A DNA stretch of 64,000 nucleotides from RUG191 sp045642225. Its GTDB lineage: Bacteria; Bacillota; Clostridia; Lachnospirales; Lachnospiraceae. The translations under genes were made by a program, and so were the position numbers. The stretch's first letter is position 1; every line of letters begins with the position of its first letter. This document shows positions 28,380-38,298 of this stretch, in pieces. A model generated the notes under the pieces. The model saw only the letters and a program-made list of their open reading frames with translations. It was not told the origin of the DNA and made no database searches. The stretch lies in contig JAZUIN010000079.1 of assembly GCA_045642225.1 (NCBI GenBank), forward strand, positions 54,338 through 118,337. Reading direction: 5' to 3'.

Positions 28380-28622
28380 TTATTTTTCAATACCACATGC
28401 TTTGAAAATTCTTGCAACTGTTTCTGTTGGTTGAGCACCATTTGCTAACCACTTCTTAGCAAGCTCTTCATTTACATTGTATTCTGAAGGGTTCTTAGTT
28501 GGATCATATGTTCCAATTTCTTCGATACATCTACCATCTCTTGGAGCTCTTGCATCTGCAACAACAATACGATAGAAAGGTGCTTTCTTTTGACCCATTC
28601 TTCTTAATCTAATCTTTACCAT
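28380..28622 (-). CDS. rpsP: 30S ribosomal protein S16
   Basis: 80 residues starting VKIRLRRMGQKKAPFYRIVVAD, with the GRCIEEIGTYDPTKNP loop and the AQPTETVARIF C-terminal helix. An early-binding 30S assembly protein. It lies 40 bases after ffh and 32 before khpA. Confidence 0.98.
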   Translation of the reverse strand: MVKIRLRRMGQKKAPFYRIVVADARAPRDGRCIEEIGTYDPTKNPSEYNVNEELAKKWLANGAQPTETVARIFKACGIEK

Positions 28623-28661
28623 TTTTCAATTCCTCCTAAAAGTTAAAAAATAAAATCTATG

Positions 28662-30017
28662 TTAAAAAGGGAAATTAAATCTTCCTTTTTTACCACCCAT
28701 CATACCAGGTAATTTCTTCATCATTTTCTTAGATTGTTCAAATTGTTTGATGAATCTATTAACCTCACTAATATCAAGCCCTGCACCGTTAGCAATACGC
28801 TTTTTACGGCTAGGATTCATAAGCTTTGGATTCGCTCTTTCTTCTGGTGTCATACTAAGAATAATCGCTTCTACGTGACTTAGACTCTTCTCGTCCATTG
28901 CACCTTCGATTTGAGACATTTGCTTAGTATTAAGGCCACCCATGCCCATTCCTGGAAGCATGTTCATTACAGAAGAAATGCCACCTAACTTCTTCATCTG
29001 ACTCATTGATTCAAGATAATCATTATAGTCAAACTCAGCCTTTTTCATCTTACGAGTGAGTTCTTTAGCTTTCTCATCGTCAATGGATTGCTCCGCTTTC
29101 TCAATAAGCGTCAAAACATCACCCATACCAAGTATTCTACTTGCCATTCTGTCAGGATAGAACTGCTCCAAATCAGAGAGCTTCTCACCCATACCACAGA
29201 ATATAATAGGCTTACCAGTCACAGCTCGAATACTTAAAGCTGCACCACCTCTTGTATCACCATCTAACTTAGTTAGAATAATACCATCAATACTTATTAA
29301 TTCATCAAATGTAGAAGCAACATTTACTGCATCTTGACCTGTCATTGCATCTACTACAAGAAATGTCTTAGTAACATTTACAGCTTCTTTGACAGAAATA
29401 AGTTCATTCATCATATCGTCATCGATATGAAGTCTACCAGCCGTATCAATAATAACAACGTTGTGTCCCATCTTCTTAGCATGTTCTATTGCTGCTTTAG
29501 CAATATCTGCTGGCTTCTTCTTATCACCCATCGAAAAGACATCAACATCTTGCTTCTTACCGTTAATCTCTAACTGTTGAATAGCTGCAGGTCTATATAC
29601 ATCACACGCAACCAGAAGCGGCTTCTTACCCTTCTCTTTAACTTTACCCGCAAGCTTTGCTGTCGTAGTTGTTTTACCAGCACCTTGAAGACCAACCATC
29701 ATATATACAGTAATCTCTTGTCCTTTGGCGTACTCAAGCTCAGTTGTGGTCTCTCCCATAAGATTAACCATCTCTTCATTAACAATCTTAATAACCATCT
29801 GACCAGGATTAAGACCGTTTAATACATCTGCACCAATAGCACGCTCTTGTACTGTCTTAACAAACTGCTTTACAACCTTGAAGTTAACATCAGCTTCTAA
29901 TAAAGCCATCTTAACCTCTTTAAGAGCAATCTTAACATCATCTTCTGTTAATAAACCTTTGCTCTTAAGGTTCTTAAATACATTCTGAAGTTTATCTGAC
30001 AAATTTTCAAATGCCAT
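28662..30017 (-). CDS. ffh: Signal recognition particle GTPase Ffh
   Basis: The SRP protein that binds signal sequences and SRP RNA and docks with FtsY. The NG domain shows GLQGAGKTTTTAKLA, DVYRPAA, DTAGRLHID and TKLDGDTRGGAALS. The methionine-rich M domain (from about residue 300) includes LPGMGMGGLN and ends KKLPGMMGGKKGRFNFPF. Its 451 residues are standard. It is preceded by ylxM with a 1-base gap. Confidence 0.98.
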   Translation of the reverse strand: MAFENLSDKLQNVFKNLKSKGLLTEDDVKIALKEVKMALLEADVNFKVVKQFVKTVQERAIGADVLNGLNPGQMVIKIVNEEMVNLMGETTTELEYAKGQEITVYMMVGLQGAGKTTTTAKLAGKVKEKGKKPLLVACDVYRPAAIQQLEINGKKQDVDVFSMGDKKKPADIAKAAIEHAKKMGHNVVIIDTAGRLHIDDDMMNELISVKEAVNVTKTFLVVDAMTGQDAVNVASTFDELISIDGIILTKLDGDTRGGAALSIRAVTGKPIIFCGMGEKLSDLEQFYPDRMASRILGMGDVLTLIEKAEQSIDDEKAKELTRKMKKAEFDYNDYLESMSQMKKLGGISSVMNMLPGMGMGGLNTKQMSQIEGAMDEKSLSHVEAIILSMTPEERANPKLMNPSRKKRIANGAGLDISEVNRFIKQFEQSKKMMKKLPGMMGGKKGRFNFPF

Positions 30018-30018
30018 A

Positions 30019-30369
30019 TTATAACTCCTCTAAAATATCATTAGAAATGCTACAAATTGTAGCAAATACTTCTTGATTATCATTACATTTATCAATTTCA
30101 TCCTTAGCAAGTGAATTAATTCGTTCTACATCTTCTTTGATATTTAAGAATTTATCCACTAGATGAAGCTTAGATTCATAATCCTCTAAGGATTTGTTAC
30201 ATCTTCGGATTAGATCATGCACGCCTTGTCTTGATATACCTTTCTCTGTTGCAATTTCAGAAAGCGAAAGGTCGTTACACACATAATCAAAATATACATT
30301 ACGTTGGTGTTCGTTAAGAAGTTCACCATAGAAATCAAATAAATATCCTTGTCTTATTTTATCTTCCAT
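30019..30369 (-). CDS. ylxM: SRP-associated HTH protein YlxM
   Basis: 116 residues with a sigma-region-4-like helix-turn-helix (LSLSEIATEKGISRQGVHDLI). In streptococci YlxM stimulates the SRP GTPases. Its constant position before ffh is diagnostic. It is the first gene of a transcript with a near-consensus promoter; an AAGGAG site precedes the ATG. Confidence 0.95.
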   Translation of the reverse strand: MEDKIRQGYLFDFYGELLNEHQRNVYFDYVCNDLSLSEIATEKGISRQGVHDLIRRCNKSLEDYESKLHLVDKFLNIKEDVERINSLAKDEIDKCNDNQEVFATICSISNDILEEL

Positions 30370-30396
30370 AACACTTCTCCTTAAACAACCTTAGTT

Positions 30397-30425
30397 ATTA
30401 TATATACTTTTTATATTGCTGTCAA
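30397..30425 (-). promoter_or_regulatory. Promoter of the ylxM-ffh-rpsP-khpA-rimM-trmD operon
   Basis: Consensus -35 TTGACA, 17-base spacer, consensus -10 TATAAT on the minus strand, about 28 bases before the ylxM start. Confidence 0.9.
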
Positions 30426-30449
30426 GTGTTTTTACTTTACAATATATGA

Positions 30450-31661
30450 TTATATAACAGTTCTTACAACCTTAGGCTTATAACCATCATTTTCAAGTAC
30501 TTTAATTATCTTCTCTTTGTGGTCCGTTCCAAAGGCTTCCATTGTAATTCTAAGCTCTACAGCAGCATTTCTATTAGTTGATACGAATTGGTTATGCTCT
30601 AGCTTGATTACGTTACCTTGCTCATTTGCAATAGTTTCAGAAACCTTAGCTAACATACCTGGTTTGTCAGGCAATAACACAGATACTGTAAATATTCTAT
30701 CTCTAAATATAAGACCTTGTTGAACAACAGAAGACATCGTAATAACATCCATATTTCCACCACTAAGAATAGAAACCACTCTCTTATTCTTAACATTTAA
30801 CTGCTTTAAAGCTGCAACTGTAAGAAGACCTGAATTCTCAACAACCATCTTGTGATTCTCAACCATATCAAGAAACGCACCAATTAACTCATCATCTTCA
30901 ACAGTTATAATGTCATCAAGATTTTCTTTAACATATGGGAAAATGTTACTTCCTGGTGTTTTTACAGCTGTACCATCTGCAATTGTATTTACATTTGGTA
31001 GTGTTGTAACTTCGCCTTTTTCAATAGATGCCTTAAGACAAGCTGCACCCGCAGGCTCAACACCAATAACTTTAATCTTAGGATTAAGTAATTTCGCTAA
31101 TGTAGATACTCCTGTAGCAAGACCACCGCCTCCGATTGGAACAAGAATATATTCTACCAATGGTAGTTCCTTGAATATCTCCATAGCAATTGTACCTTGT
31201 CCAGTCGCAACAGCTAAATCATCGAACGGATGGATAAATGTATAACCTTTTTCCTCTGCTAATTCTAATGCTTTAGCACAAGCTTCATCGTACACGTCTC
31301 CATATAATACTACATCAGCACCATAATTCTTTGTTCTATTTACTTTAATCAATGGAGTTGTTGTTGGCATAACAATTGTAGCCTTAACTCCATACTTCTT
31401 TGCAGCATATGCAACACCTTGTGCGTGGTTACCAGCAGATGCTGTAATCAAACCTTTTTTTCGTTCTTCATCAGTTAGTGTAGACATCTTATAATAAGCG
31501 CCTCTTAACTTATATGCACCAGTAAACTGCATATTTTCTGGCTTAAGATATACTTGATTGCCAGTTTTATCACTTAAGAAATCACTATATATAAGCTTCG
31601 TTTCTAATGTAACTTCTTTTACAATTTTACTTGCTTCTTCAAATTTATCTAATGTCAACAT
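30450..31661 (-). CDS. ilvA: Threonine ammonia-lyase
   Basis: PLP enzyme converting threonine to 2-oxobutyrate, the entry to isoleucine synthesis. The PLP lysine is in FTGAYKLRGAYYK, the phosphate-binding loop is GGGGLATG, and SAGNHAQGVA is visible. A single C-terminal ACT domain (from about residue 325, starting VSVLLPDKPGMLAKV) suggests allosteric control. At 403 residues it is the short form. ATG at 31661 is chosen since AGGAG is well spaced; an ATG at 31667 is too close. The gene is an insertion between ftsY and ylxM. Confidence 0.94.
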   Translation of the reverse strand: MLTLDKFEEASKIVKEVTLETKLIYSDFLSDKTGNQVYLKPENMQFTGAYKLRGAYYKMSTLTDEERKKGLITASAGNHAQGVAYAAKKYGVKATIVMPTTTPLIKVNRTKNYGADVVLYGDVYDEACAKALELAEEKGYTFIHPFDDLAVATGQGTIAMEIFKELPLVEYILVPIGGGGLATGVSTLAKLLNPKIKVIGVEPAGAACLKASIEKGEVTTLPNVNTIADGTAVKTPGSNIFPYVKENLDDIITVEDDELIGAFLDMVENHKMVVENSGLLTVAALKQLNVKNKRVVSILSGGNMDVITMSSVVQQGLIFRDRIFTVSVLLPDKPGMLAKVSETIANEQGNVIKLEHNQFVSTNRNAAVELRITMEAFGTDHKEKIIKVLENDGYKPKVVRTVI

Positions 31662-31675
31662 TTTCATCTCCTAAT

Positions 31676-32551
31676 CTATTCAAATAGACCATCAACATAC
31701 TCATTTAAATCGAATTCTTTAAGGTCTTCAACCTTCTCACCATATCCAATATATTTAACAGGTATGCCCATCTCTACTTGTATCATAAATGCGATTCCAC
31801 CCTTGGCAGTTCCATCCATCTTAGTAAGAATAATTCCGCTAATATCTGTAGCCTCGCTAAATTCTTTTGCTTGCATCAAAGCATTTTGTCCTGTTGTCGC
31901 ATCAAGTACAACTAATGTCTCTTTGTGACAGCCTTCATATTCTTTATCAATTATCTTATTAATCTTACTTAATTCATTCATAAGATTTTTCTTATTATGA
32001 AGACGACCTGCAGTATCAATAATTAAAATGTCAGTGTCTCTAGATTTACCCGCTTGTAATGCATCATAAACTACTGACGACGGATCAGAGCCTTCGCTTC
32101 CACCAATCAAATCAACATTGGCTCTATTAGCCCATTCTTGTAATTGGTCTCTTGCCGCCGCTCTAAATGTATCAGCTGCAGCAAACAGAACTGATTTGCC
32201 CGCCTGTCTATATTTCATACCAAGCTTGCCTATAGATGTTGTTTTACCAACACCATTAACACCCACTACCAAAACAACAGACTTCTTATCAACGAAATCG
32301 TAATTATCTTCTGCCACAGGCATTTTCTTTTTTAATATTTTCTTTAATAGTTCTTTACATTCTTCAGGCTTTTTGATTCGTCGTTCTGTAACTTCCCATT
32401 TCAACAACTCAATAATATGTTCTGAAGCTCTCGCTCCCATATCACCCATTATTAACATTTCCTCTAGTTCTTCATAGAAATCATCATCAATTTCTACTGT
32501 ACTAGAAAATAGTCCCGACATAAATTTCGAGAAAAAACCTTGTTCTGCCAT
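31676..32551 (-). CDS. ftsY: SRP receptor FtsY
   Basis: Membrane-associated GTPase that receives SRP-ribosome complexes. NG-domain motifs are GVNGVGKTTSIGKLG, DTFRAAARDQL, DTAGRLHNKKNL and TKMDGTAKGG. The N-terminal acidic A domain is minimal (291 residues in total), and the start MAEQGFFSKFMSGLF forms the membrane-targeting helix. It follows smc by 8 bases. Confidence 0.97.
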   Translation of the reverse strand: MAEQGFFSKFMSGLFSSTVEIDDDFYEELEEMLIMGDMGARASEHIIELLKWEVTERRIKKPEECKELLKKILKKKMPVAEDNYDFVDKKSVVLVVGVNGVGKTTSIGKLGMKYRQAGKSVLFAAADTFRAAARDQLQEWANRANVDLIGGSEGSDPSSVVYDALQAGKSRDTDILIIDTAGRLHNKKNLMNELSKINKIIDKEYEGCHKETLVVLDATTGQNALMQAKEFSEATDISGIILTKMDGTAKGGIAFMIQVEMGIPVKYIGYGEKVEDLKEFDLNEYVDGLFE

Positions 32552-32559
32552 ACTAACTC

Positions 32560-35500
32560 CTATTCATCTAAATCCTCTTCAATCAAGTTAACTGAAACAA
32601 GTGTAGATACACCCTTTTCTTGCATTGTAATACCATATAGTCTATCAGCAGAATTCATAGTACCACGTCTATGAGTAATAATAATAAACTGAGTATTCTT
32701 AGTTAACTTATGAAGATATTTTGCAAATCTTGTTACATTAGAATCATCTAATGCAGCCTCTATCTCGTCTAACAAACAGAATGGTGAAGGCTTTAGATTT
32801 TGAATTGCAAATAATAATGCAATTGCTGTAAGTGATTTCTCTCCACCAGAAAGCTGCATCATATTTCCAAGCTTCTTTCCAGGTGGCTGAGCAACAATCT
32901 TAATTCCAGTCTCTAAGATATCTTCACCTTCTATTAATTCTAAGCTACCTTTTCCACCACCAAACAACTCCTTGAAAGCCTTATCAAATTCGCGTTGGAT
33001 ATCTGCAAAACCTTTTGTAAATTGCTCGCGCATACCCTCATCTAATTCATCAATAATTCCAACTAAAGTCTCTTCGGCTTCAACTAAATCATCATGCTGA
33101 CCCTTCAAGAAATTATATCTTTCACTTACTTCTTTGTATTCCTCGATGGCATTAACATTTACATTTCCCATCTTGCGAATAGCTTCTTTAATCTCTCTAA
33201 TAGAAGTTTTAATCTCAGGAAGATTAGTCATTTCTTCATCACGAAATTCCATCGCATTATGATAAGTCAATTCATACTCTTCCCACATATAATGATTATG
33301 ACCCTGTAAAGCCTCATCGGCTTTTTCCTTCTGAGTCTCTAATCTATATAATTCTTTCTCTAACTCCGCAATGCGGCTTGCTATTTCATCTCGCTTCTCA
33401 AAGAAAGATTTATACTCTTCATTCATCTTATCTTTGTTAGCAATAGCATCCTTAAGCTTCGCATCAAGCTTTGCATAATCTTCATCTGCTAAACAAATCG
33501 ATTTGTTAATATCATCAATCTCTTGTTGCTTTGCCGCAGCATCTTTTGCTGAATTAGCAGTTTGTTCATCAAGATTTTGCAAATCATTGTTACATCTATC
33601 AATTTCTGCAACAACTCTTTCAATATTATCTGCCACAAATGTAACTTTTTGTTTGGCATTTGCTTCTTCAATTTGAGCTTCTGAAAGATTACGAGAAGCT
33701 GACGTTTCCATCGAATAATTATATTGTTCAAGCTTATTTTGTAAATCTTCAATTTCTTTATTCAATTCATCTTCACGACTAATTGAATTCTCAATCTCTC
33801 TTGCAATTTCTTTCTTCTCAGCTTCGATATCATTAACCTTACGTTCAATTTCATCACCCTCATTTTGAAGTGAAGAAAAAGCACGTTTTGCTTCAGCCTT
33901 AAGTTCATTAACTCTTTCTAAATTAAGCTTATAAGTATTACATTCTATAGAAATCTCACTAATAGCTTCTTGCTTCTCTTTAATATCGTCTTTGAGTAAT
34001 GCTCTAGCTGTATCGATTTCTTCAATATGCTTCTTACGACTAGCAATATCTTCTTTAATTTGAATTAATTCTTTCTCTAAGTCTTCAATCTCACGATTTC
34101 TACCAAGTAGGTTAGAATTATTCTTGAAATGACCACCTGATACAGCACCACCTGGGCTTAAATACTCGCCTTCAAGAGTTACTATATGTAGACTATAATT
34201 ATATTTCTTTGCAACAAGAATAGCATTATCAATATTGTCGCAAACAACTACTCTACCTAACAAATATGAAACAACATTTTCATACTTATTATCATAATCA
34301 ACTAATTGAGACGCAAGACCAACTACTCCATTTTCCTTAAGACACTCATCTGACTTAAGTCCTCTAGCCTTAACAGATGTTAATGGGAGAAATGTTGCTC
34401 TACCTAGTCTATTGTTCTTCAAATAAGAAATCATATCTTTCGCTGTTTTCTCATCTGATGTTACAATATTTTGAATATTTCCACCAAGAGCTGTCTCAAC
34501 TGCAACTTCGTATTTTCTATCTGACGAAATAATATCTGAAACTACACCAAGAATTCCAGAATTAGAATCCTTTTGCTCCATTACCTTCTTGATAGAATTA
34601 TTATATCCATCGTATCTTTCAGCAATGTTCTTTAACGACTCTAATTTAGATTCCTTCTTGTTAAATGTAGCTGTTAATTCATCATGCGCTGCAAATTCTT
34701 CTCTCTTCTTAACAACCCAATCTAAATCTTTTTGCTTGAGTTGCTTCTCTTCATCTTGATATTTCTGAAGCTTTTCATTTGTCTCTTCAAACTGTTTGCT
34801 ACATTCGTCGAAACGCTCATTCAAGTCACTGTCTTCTGTTCTTCGAGCTACAATTCTACTTGTAAGTTCCGCCTTACGTATATTAGTCTGCTCTAACAAA
34901 GTCTGCAAGCGTTGTTCTTTAGACTTAATATTTGCTCTATTATCAAGAATTGTTATAATTTCATTTTTGTTTTTTTCAATGCCTTCATTTGCTGCTTTAA
35001 TGTCATTTTGAAGATTATCATAATATGTTCTAACTGAATCATATCGTTTCATTACTTCATCTAAATGTTTATCTAACTCAGCCTTTTCAGCATCGTATTT
35101 TGCCTTTTCTTCAACCCTTGAAGCAAGATCAGCCTTAATTTCATTTCGTCTTTCATCAACATTTTCAGCAAGACTTTTAGCAGAACGAATCTGTTCTTCT
35201 AAAATACCAATTTGAGTCTTTAATTGGCCTTTGATTTCAGTTTCACTAGTTTGCTTATCACGAATATGATTTATTTCTTCTTCGCATTCTTTAATTGATT
35301 CTTCAAGAGAAGCATATTTTTCTTTAACCTTGTTTTGCTCCTTTAATGCTTCTGTTCTATTATCTTCTGCAATCTTAGCAGCACTAGCTATCTTCTCTAA
35401 TTCAATATTTAATCTTTCCATATCAAGAAGGAACATGTTTACGTCAAGCTTCTTAAGCTCTTCCTTCTTCTTAAGATATTCCTTAGCTGTCTCTGATTGA

Positions 35501-36120
35501 CGCTCTAATGGTCCAACTTGACGCTCAAGCTCAGATAAAATATCGTTAACACGAACCAAGTTATCTCGCTCTTCTTGAAGCTTCTTACATGCGGCATTTT
35601 TTCTCTTTTTAAATTTAACAATACCTACTGCCTCATCAAAAAGCTCTCGTCTATCTTCTGGTTTACCAGACAAAATCTTCTCGATTTGTCCCTGTCCGAT
35701 AATAGAATATCCTTCTTTACCAATACCAGTATCATAGAATAATTCATTGACATCACGAAGACGACATGGTGTACCATTAAGTAAATACTCACTTTCACCA
35801 GAACGATAAACACGTCTTGCAACAGTCACCTCTTCATAATCTACTGGTAGTAAATGATCAGAGTTATCCATAGTAATTGCTACATAAGCATAGCTTTGTG
35901 GCTTACGATTTTCTGTACCAGAAAAAATAACATCCTGCATAGATGCCCCACGAAGCTGTTTCGCAGATTGCTCACCAAGCACCCAACGTACGGCATCACT
36001 TACATTTGATTTTCCAGAGCCATTAGGGCCTACTATACCTGTAATACCATTATGAAAATCAAATTTAATTTTATGAGCAAATGACTTAAAGCCATTCATT
36101 TCTATACTTTTTAAATACAT
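32560..36120 (-). CDS. smc: Chromosome segregation ATPase SMC
   Basis: 1186 residues of classic architecture. N-terminal Walker A GPNGSGKSN (about residue 32), a long coiled coil, a hinge (about residues 515-670, including GGAVSGGHF), a return coiled coil, then the signature LSGGEKSLTA (about 1090) and Walker B FCLLDEIEAALD. It works with ScpA/ScpB in chromosome compaction. Its start overlaps rnc by 10 bases. Confidence 0.98.
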   Translation of the reverse strand: MYLKSIEMNGFKSFAHKIKFDFHNGITGIVGPNGSGKSNVSDAVRWVLGEQSAKQLRGASMQDVIFSGTENRKPQSYAYVAITMDNSDHLLPVDYEEVTVARRVYRSGESEYLLNGTPCRLRDVNELFYDTGIGKEGYSIIGQGQIEKILSGKPEDRRELFDEAVGIVKFKKRKNAACKKLQEERDNLVRVNDILSELERQVGPLERQSETAKEYLKKKEELKKLDVNMFLLDMERLNIELEKIASAAKIAEDNRTEALKEQNKVKEKYASLEESIKECEEEINHIRDKQTSETEIKGQLKTQIGILEEQIRSAKSLAENVDERRNEIKADLASRVEEKAKYDAEKAELDKHLDEVMKRYDSVRTYYDNLQNDIKAANEGIEKNKNEIITILDNRANIKSKEQRLQTLLEQTNIRKAELTSRIVARRTEDSDLNERFDECSKQFEETNEKLQKYQDEEKQLKQKDLDWVVKKREEFAAHDELTATFNKKESKLESLKNIAERYDGYNNSIKKVMEQKDSNSGILGVVSDIISSDRKYEVAVETALGGNIQNIVTSDEKTAKDMISYLKNNRLGRATFLPLTSVKARGLKSDECLKENGVVGLASQLVDYDNKYENVVSYLLGRVVVCDNIDNAILVAKKYNYSLHIVTLEGEYLSPGGAVSGGHFKNNSNLLGRNREIEDLEKELIQIKEDIASRKKHIEEIDTARALLKDDIKEKQEAISEISIECNTYKLNLERVNELKAEAKRAFSSLQNEGDEIERKVNDIEAEKKEIAREIENSISREDELNKEIEDLQNKLEQYNYSMETSASRNLSEAQIEEANAKQKVTFVADNIERVVAEIDRCNNDLQNLDEQTANSAKDAAAKQQEIDDINKSICLADEDYAKLDAKLKDAIANKDKMNEEYKSFFEKRDEIASRIAELEKELYRLETQKEKADEALQGHNHYMWEEYELTYHNAMEFRDEEMTNLPEIKTSIREIKEAIRKMGNVNVNAIEEYKEVSERYNFLKGQHDDLVEAEETLVGIIDELDEGMREQFTKGFADIQREFDKAFKELFGGGKGSLELIEGEDILETGIKIVAQPPGKKLGNMMQLSGGEKSLTAIALLFAIQNLKPSPFCLLDEIEAALDDSNVTRFAKYLHKLTKNTQFIIITHRRGTMNSADRLYGITMQEKGVSTLVSVNLIEEDLDE

Positions 36121-36806
36121 ATTCGTCCCTCTTTCATTCCAAGCAACGCTTGATATGCTGCTTCTTGCTCTGCAGCTTTTTTCGAATGTCCATCCCCTTG
36201 TCCTAAAACATTTCCATGATAAGAAACCTCTACTACAAAATGCTTATCATGCGCAGGACCATCTTCTGAAATCAAATTGTACTCTACATTTCCATCATGC
36301 TTTGCTTGTACAACCTCTTGTAAATTAGTTTTACAATCGTAGAACAATTTCTTATTCTCAATATCTGTAAGTATAAATCTAAGAATAAACTTCTCAGCTT
36401 CTTCCATGCCACCATCCAAATAAATAGCACCTATAACAGCCTCTAAAGCGTCTGACAAAATTGATTTACGCTTACGTCCACCAGTTTTATCTTCTCCTTT
36501 AGCCAAAAGCAAATATTTTCCCAAGTCAATTTCATTAGTACAATATGCAAGCGTAGGCTCACAAACCAAACTAGCACGAAGCTTAGTTAAGTCTCCTTCT
36601 GTGTATTTTGGATAATTTAAATACAAAAACCTGCTTGAAACTATTTCAAGAACAGCATCGCCTAAAAACTCTAAACGTTCATTATCATTTAATTTGCCAA
36701 GTTGCATCTCATTTGCATATGAACTATGTGTAATGGCTTGAGTAAGTAAGCTTTTGTCTTTAAATTCATAATCTATAACAGATTGTAATTCATCTATATT
36801 AGACAT
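36111..36806 (-). CDS. rnc: Ribonuclease III
   Basis: Double-stranded RNA endonuclease for rRNA and mRNA processing. Catalytic signature NERLEFLGDAVLE, the later DALEAVIGAIYLDGG, and a C-terminal dsRNA-binding domain from about residue 155 ending KKAAEQEAAYQALL. It is 231 residues long. It lies directly after the acpP terminator, so read-through or a hidden promoter drives rnc-smc-ftsY-ilvA. Confidence 0.98.
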   Translation of the reverse strand: MSNIDELQSVIDYEFKDKSLLTQAITHSSYANEMQLGKLNDNERLEFLGDAVLEIVSSRFLYLNYPKYTEGDLTKLRASLVCEPTLAYCTNEIDLGKYLLLAKGEDKTGGRKRKSILSDALEAVIGAIYLDGGMEEAEKFILRFILTDIENKKLFYDCKTNLQEVVQAKHDGNVEYNLISEDGPAHDKHFVVEVSYHGNVLGQGDGHSKKAAEQEAAYQALLGMKEGRICI

Positions 36807-36828
36807 ACTATTCCTTTCTCAACACTAT

Positions 36829-36858
36829 GAAAAAACCCTTAGAATATAAGGGCTTTTT
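36829..36858 (-). terminator. acpP terminator
   Basis: Stem AAAGCCCTTA/TAAGGGTTTT with a 5-base loop and a T-run on the minus strand, about 25 bases after the acpP stop. It allows more acpP than rnc-smc mRNA. Confidence 0.85.
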
Positions 36859-36879
36859 CGTAAGTATTATTATTAAAAT

Positions 36880-37107
36880 CTACTTTGTTTCTTTGATAAG
36901 TTTAACAGCATCACCAACTGTAACTATCTTCTCTGCTAAAGCTGAATCAACTTCAATCTTAAGCTCATCTTCAATTCCCATGATGATTTGGAATACATCT
37001 AATGAATCAGCACCAAGATCTTCAACAAATGTTGTCTCCATTGTGATTTCTGCTTCGTCTACAGAAAGAACCTCTGCAATTACTTTCTTTAATACATCAA
37101 ACTCCAT
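36880..37107 (-). CDS. acpP: Acyl carrier protein
   Basis: 75 acidic residues with the phosphopantetheine serine in DLGADSLDVFQIIM. Carries growing acyl chains for fatty-acid synthesis and feeds PlsX. It follows plsX by 14 bases. The fabD-fabG pair that often separates them in bacilli is absent here. Confidence 0.97.
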   Translation of the reverse strand: MEFDVLKKVIAEVLSVDEAEITMETTFVEDLGADSLDVFQIIMGIEDELKIEVDSALAEKIVTVGDAVKLIKETK

Positions 37108-37121
37108 AATTATTCTCCTTT

Positions 37122-38153
37122 CTATTTCTCGTCAACCTTTTCAGCTTCCATAGCCGAAATAGTTTCACGAACCTTACTCGCAATGTCTTGCTCTTTAAAA
37201 GCAACACATTGAATAATGGAATTCTTAATTTCTTTATATGAAGCGTTACCATGGGTCTTAACTACTAATCCTTCAAGACCAAGCATTGGTGCGCCACCAT
37301 ATTCTGTTGCATCAAATTGTTTAAGAGTAGACTTGAGCGCAGGTTTTGCAAGAAGTGCACCAATTTTGCTCTTTAATGTACTCATTAAACCTTCTTTTAT
37401 AACACTAACTAACGTCTTAGATAATCCTTCGTATAATTTAAGTATTACATTTCCCACAAAGGCTTCACAAACTACTACATCAAACTCACCTTGAGGAATT
37501 TCTCTTGACTCAACACTGCCGACGAAATTAATATTATCAAGCTCTTTAAGAAGTGGAAATGTTGCTTTAACAAGTGCATTTCCTTTCTCTTCTTCAGCGC
37601 CTATGTTGACAATACCCACCTTAGGATTCTCAACACCAACAACCTTTTCCATATACATTGAACCAAGTACTGCAAATTGAACCAATTGTTGAGGTTTAGC
37701 ATCAACATTAGCTCCACAATCAAGTAACAAAGAAACACCTTTCTTTGTTGGAATAAGTGGTGCAAACGGAGCTCTACTCACTCCCTTAATTCGTCCAACA
37801 ATTGTCTGTCCACCAACAAGAATAGCTCCTGAATTACCAGCAGAAACAAACGCATCAGCCTTACCTTCTTTGACTAATTTCATACCTACTACTATTGAAG
37901 AGTCTTTCTTCTTCTTAATAGCAGCTACTGGATGCTCAGCCATCTCAATAATCTCATTAGCTTCAACAACCTCTACTCGATTGCTCATATATTGATATTT
38001 CTTTAACTCTGCATTAATTAAATCTGGCTTTCCAACAAGAAACACCTTAATATCATCACGCGTATTTATCGCTTCTATTGCACCCTTTACGATTTCTCCT
38101 GGAGCGTTGTCACCGCCCATAGCATCTAGTGCAACTCTTGTAATATCTAGCAT
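37122..38153 (-). CDS. plsX: Phosphate acyltransferase PlsX
   Basis: Peripheral membrane enzyme converting acyl-ACP to acyl-phosphate, the donor for PlsY at 18586-19272. Motifs VALDAMGGDNAPGEIVKGA at the N-terminus, SAGNSGAILVGG and the LLLDCGANVDAKPQQL region are visible. It has 343 residues. A GGAGGT site lies 6 bases upstream of the ATG. Two overlapping promoters lie in the leader. Confidence 0.97.
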   Translation of the reverse strand: MLDITRVALDAMGGDNAPGEIVKGAIEAINTRDDIKVFLVGKPDLINAELKKYQYMSNRVEVVEANEIIEMAEHPVAAIKKKKDSSIVVGMKLVKEGKADAFVSAGNSGAILVGGQTIVGRIKGVSRAPFAPLIPTKKGVSLLLDCGANVDAKPQQLVQFAVLGSMYMEKVVGVENPKVGIVNIGAEEEKGNALVKATFPLLKELDNINFVGSVESREIPQGEFDVVVCEAFVGNVILKLYEGLSKTLVSVIKEGLMSTLKSKIGALLAKPALKSTLKQFDATEYGGAPMLGLEGLVVKTHGNASYKEIKNSIIQCVAFKEQDIASKVRETISAMEAEKVDEK

Positions 38154-38190
38154 ATTCTACCTCCAAAGTGCATAAGCATACACTATAAAA

Positions 38191-38231
38191 ATTATACACT
38201 ATTATTATAAAAATACAAGAAAAAATGTAAA
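38191..38231 (-). promoter_or_regulatory. Tandem promoters of plsX-acpP
   Basis: Two minus-strand candidates, each with a 16-base spacer: TTTACA/TATAAT (-10 at 38204-38209) and TTGTAT/TATAAT (-10 at 38191-38196). No FapR-like palindrome was recognised. Confidence 0.6.
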
Positions 38232-38253
38232 CTGTATAATTTCCTTGTAAAAC

Positions 38254-38281
38254 AAAAAATAGAGGACTTTATGTCCTCTAT
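38254..38281 (-). terminator. rpmF terminator
   Basis: Perfect 9-bp stem ATAGAGGAC/GTCCTCTAT with a 5-base loop, then TTTTTT on the minus strand. Confidence 0.9.
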
Positions 38282-38298
38282 CCATTGATTTTATTGAA

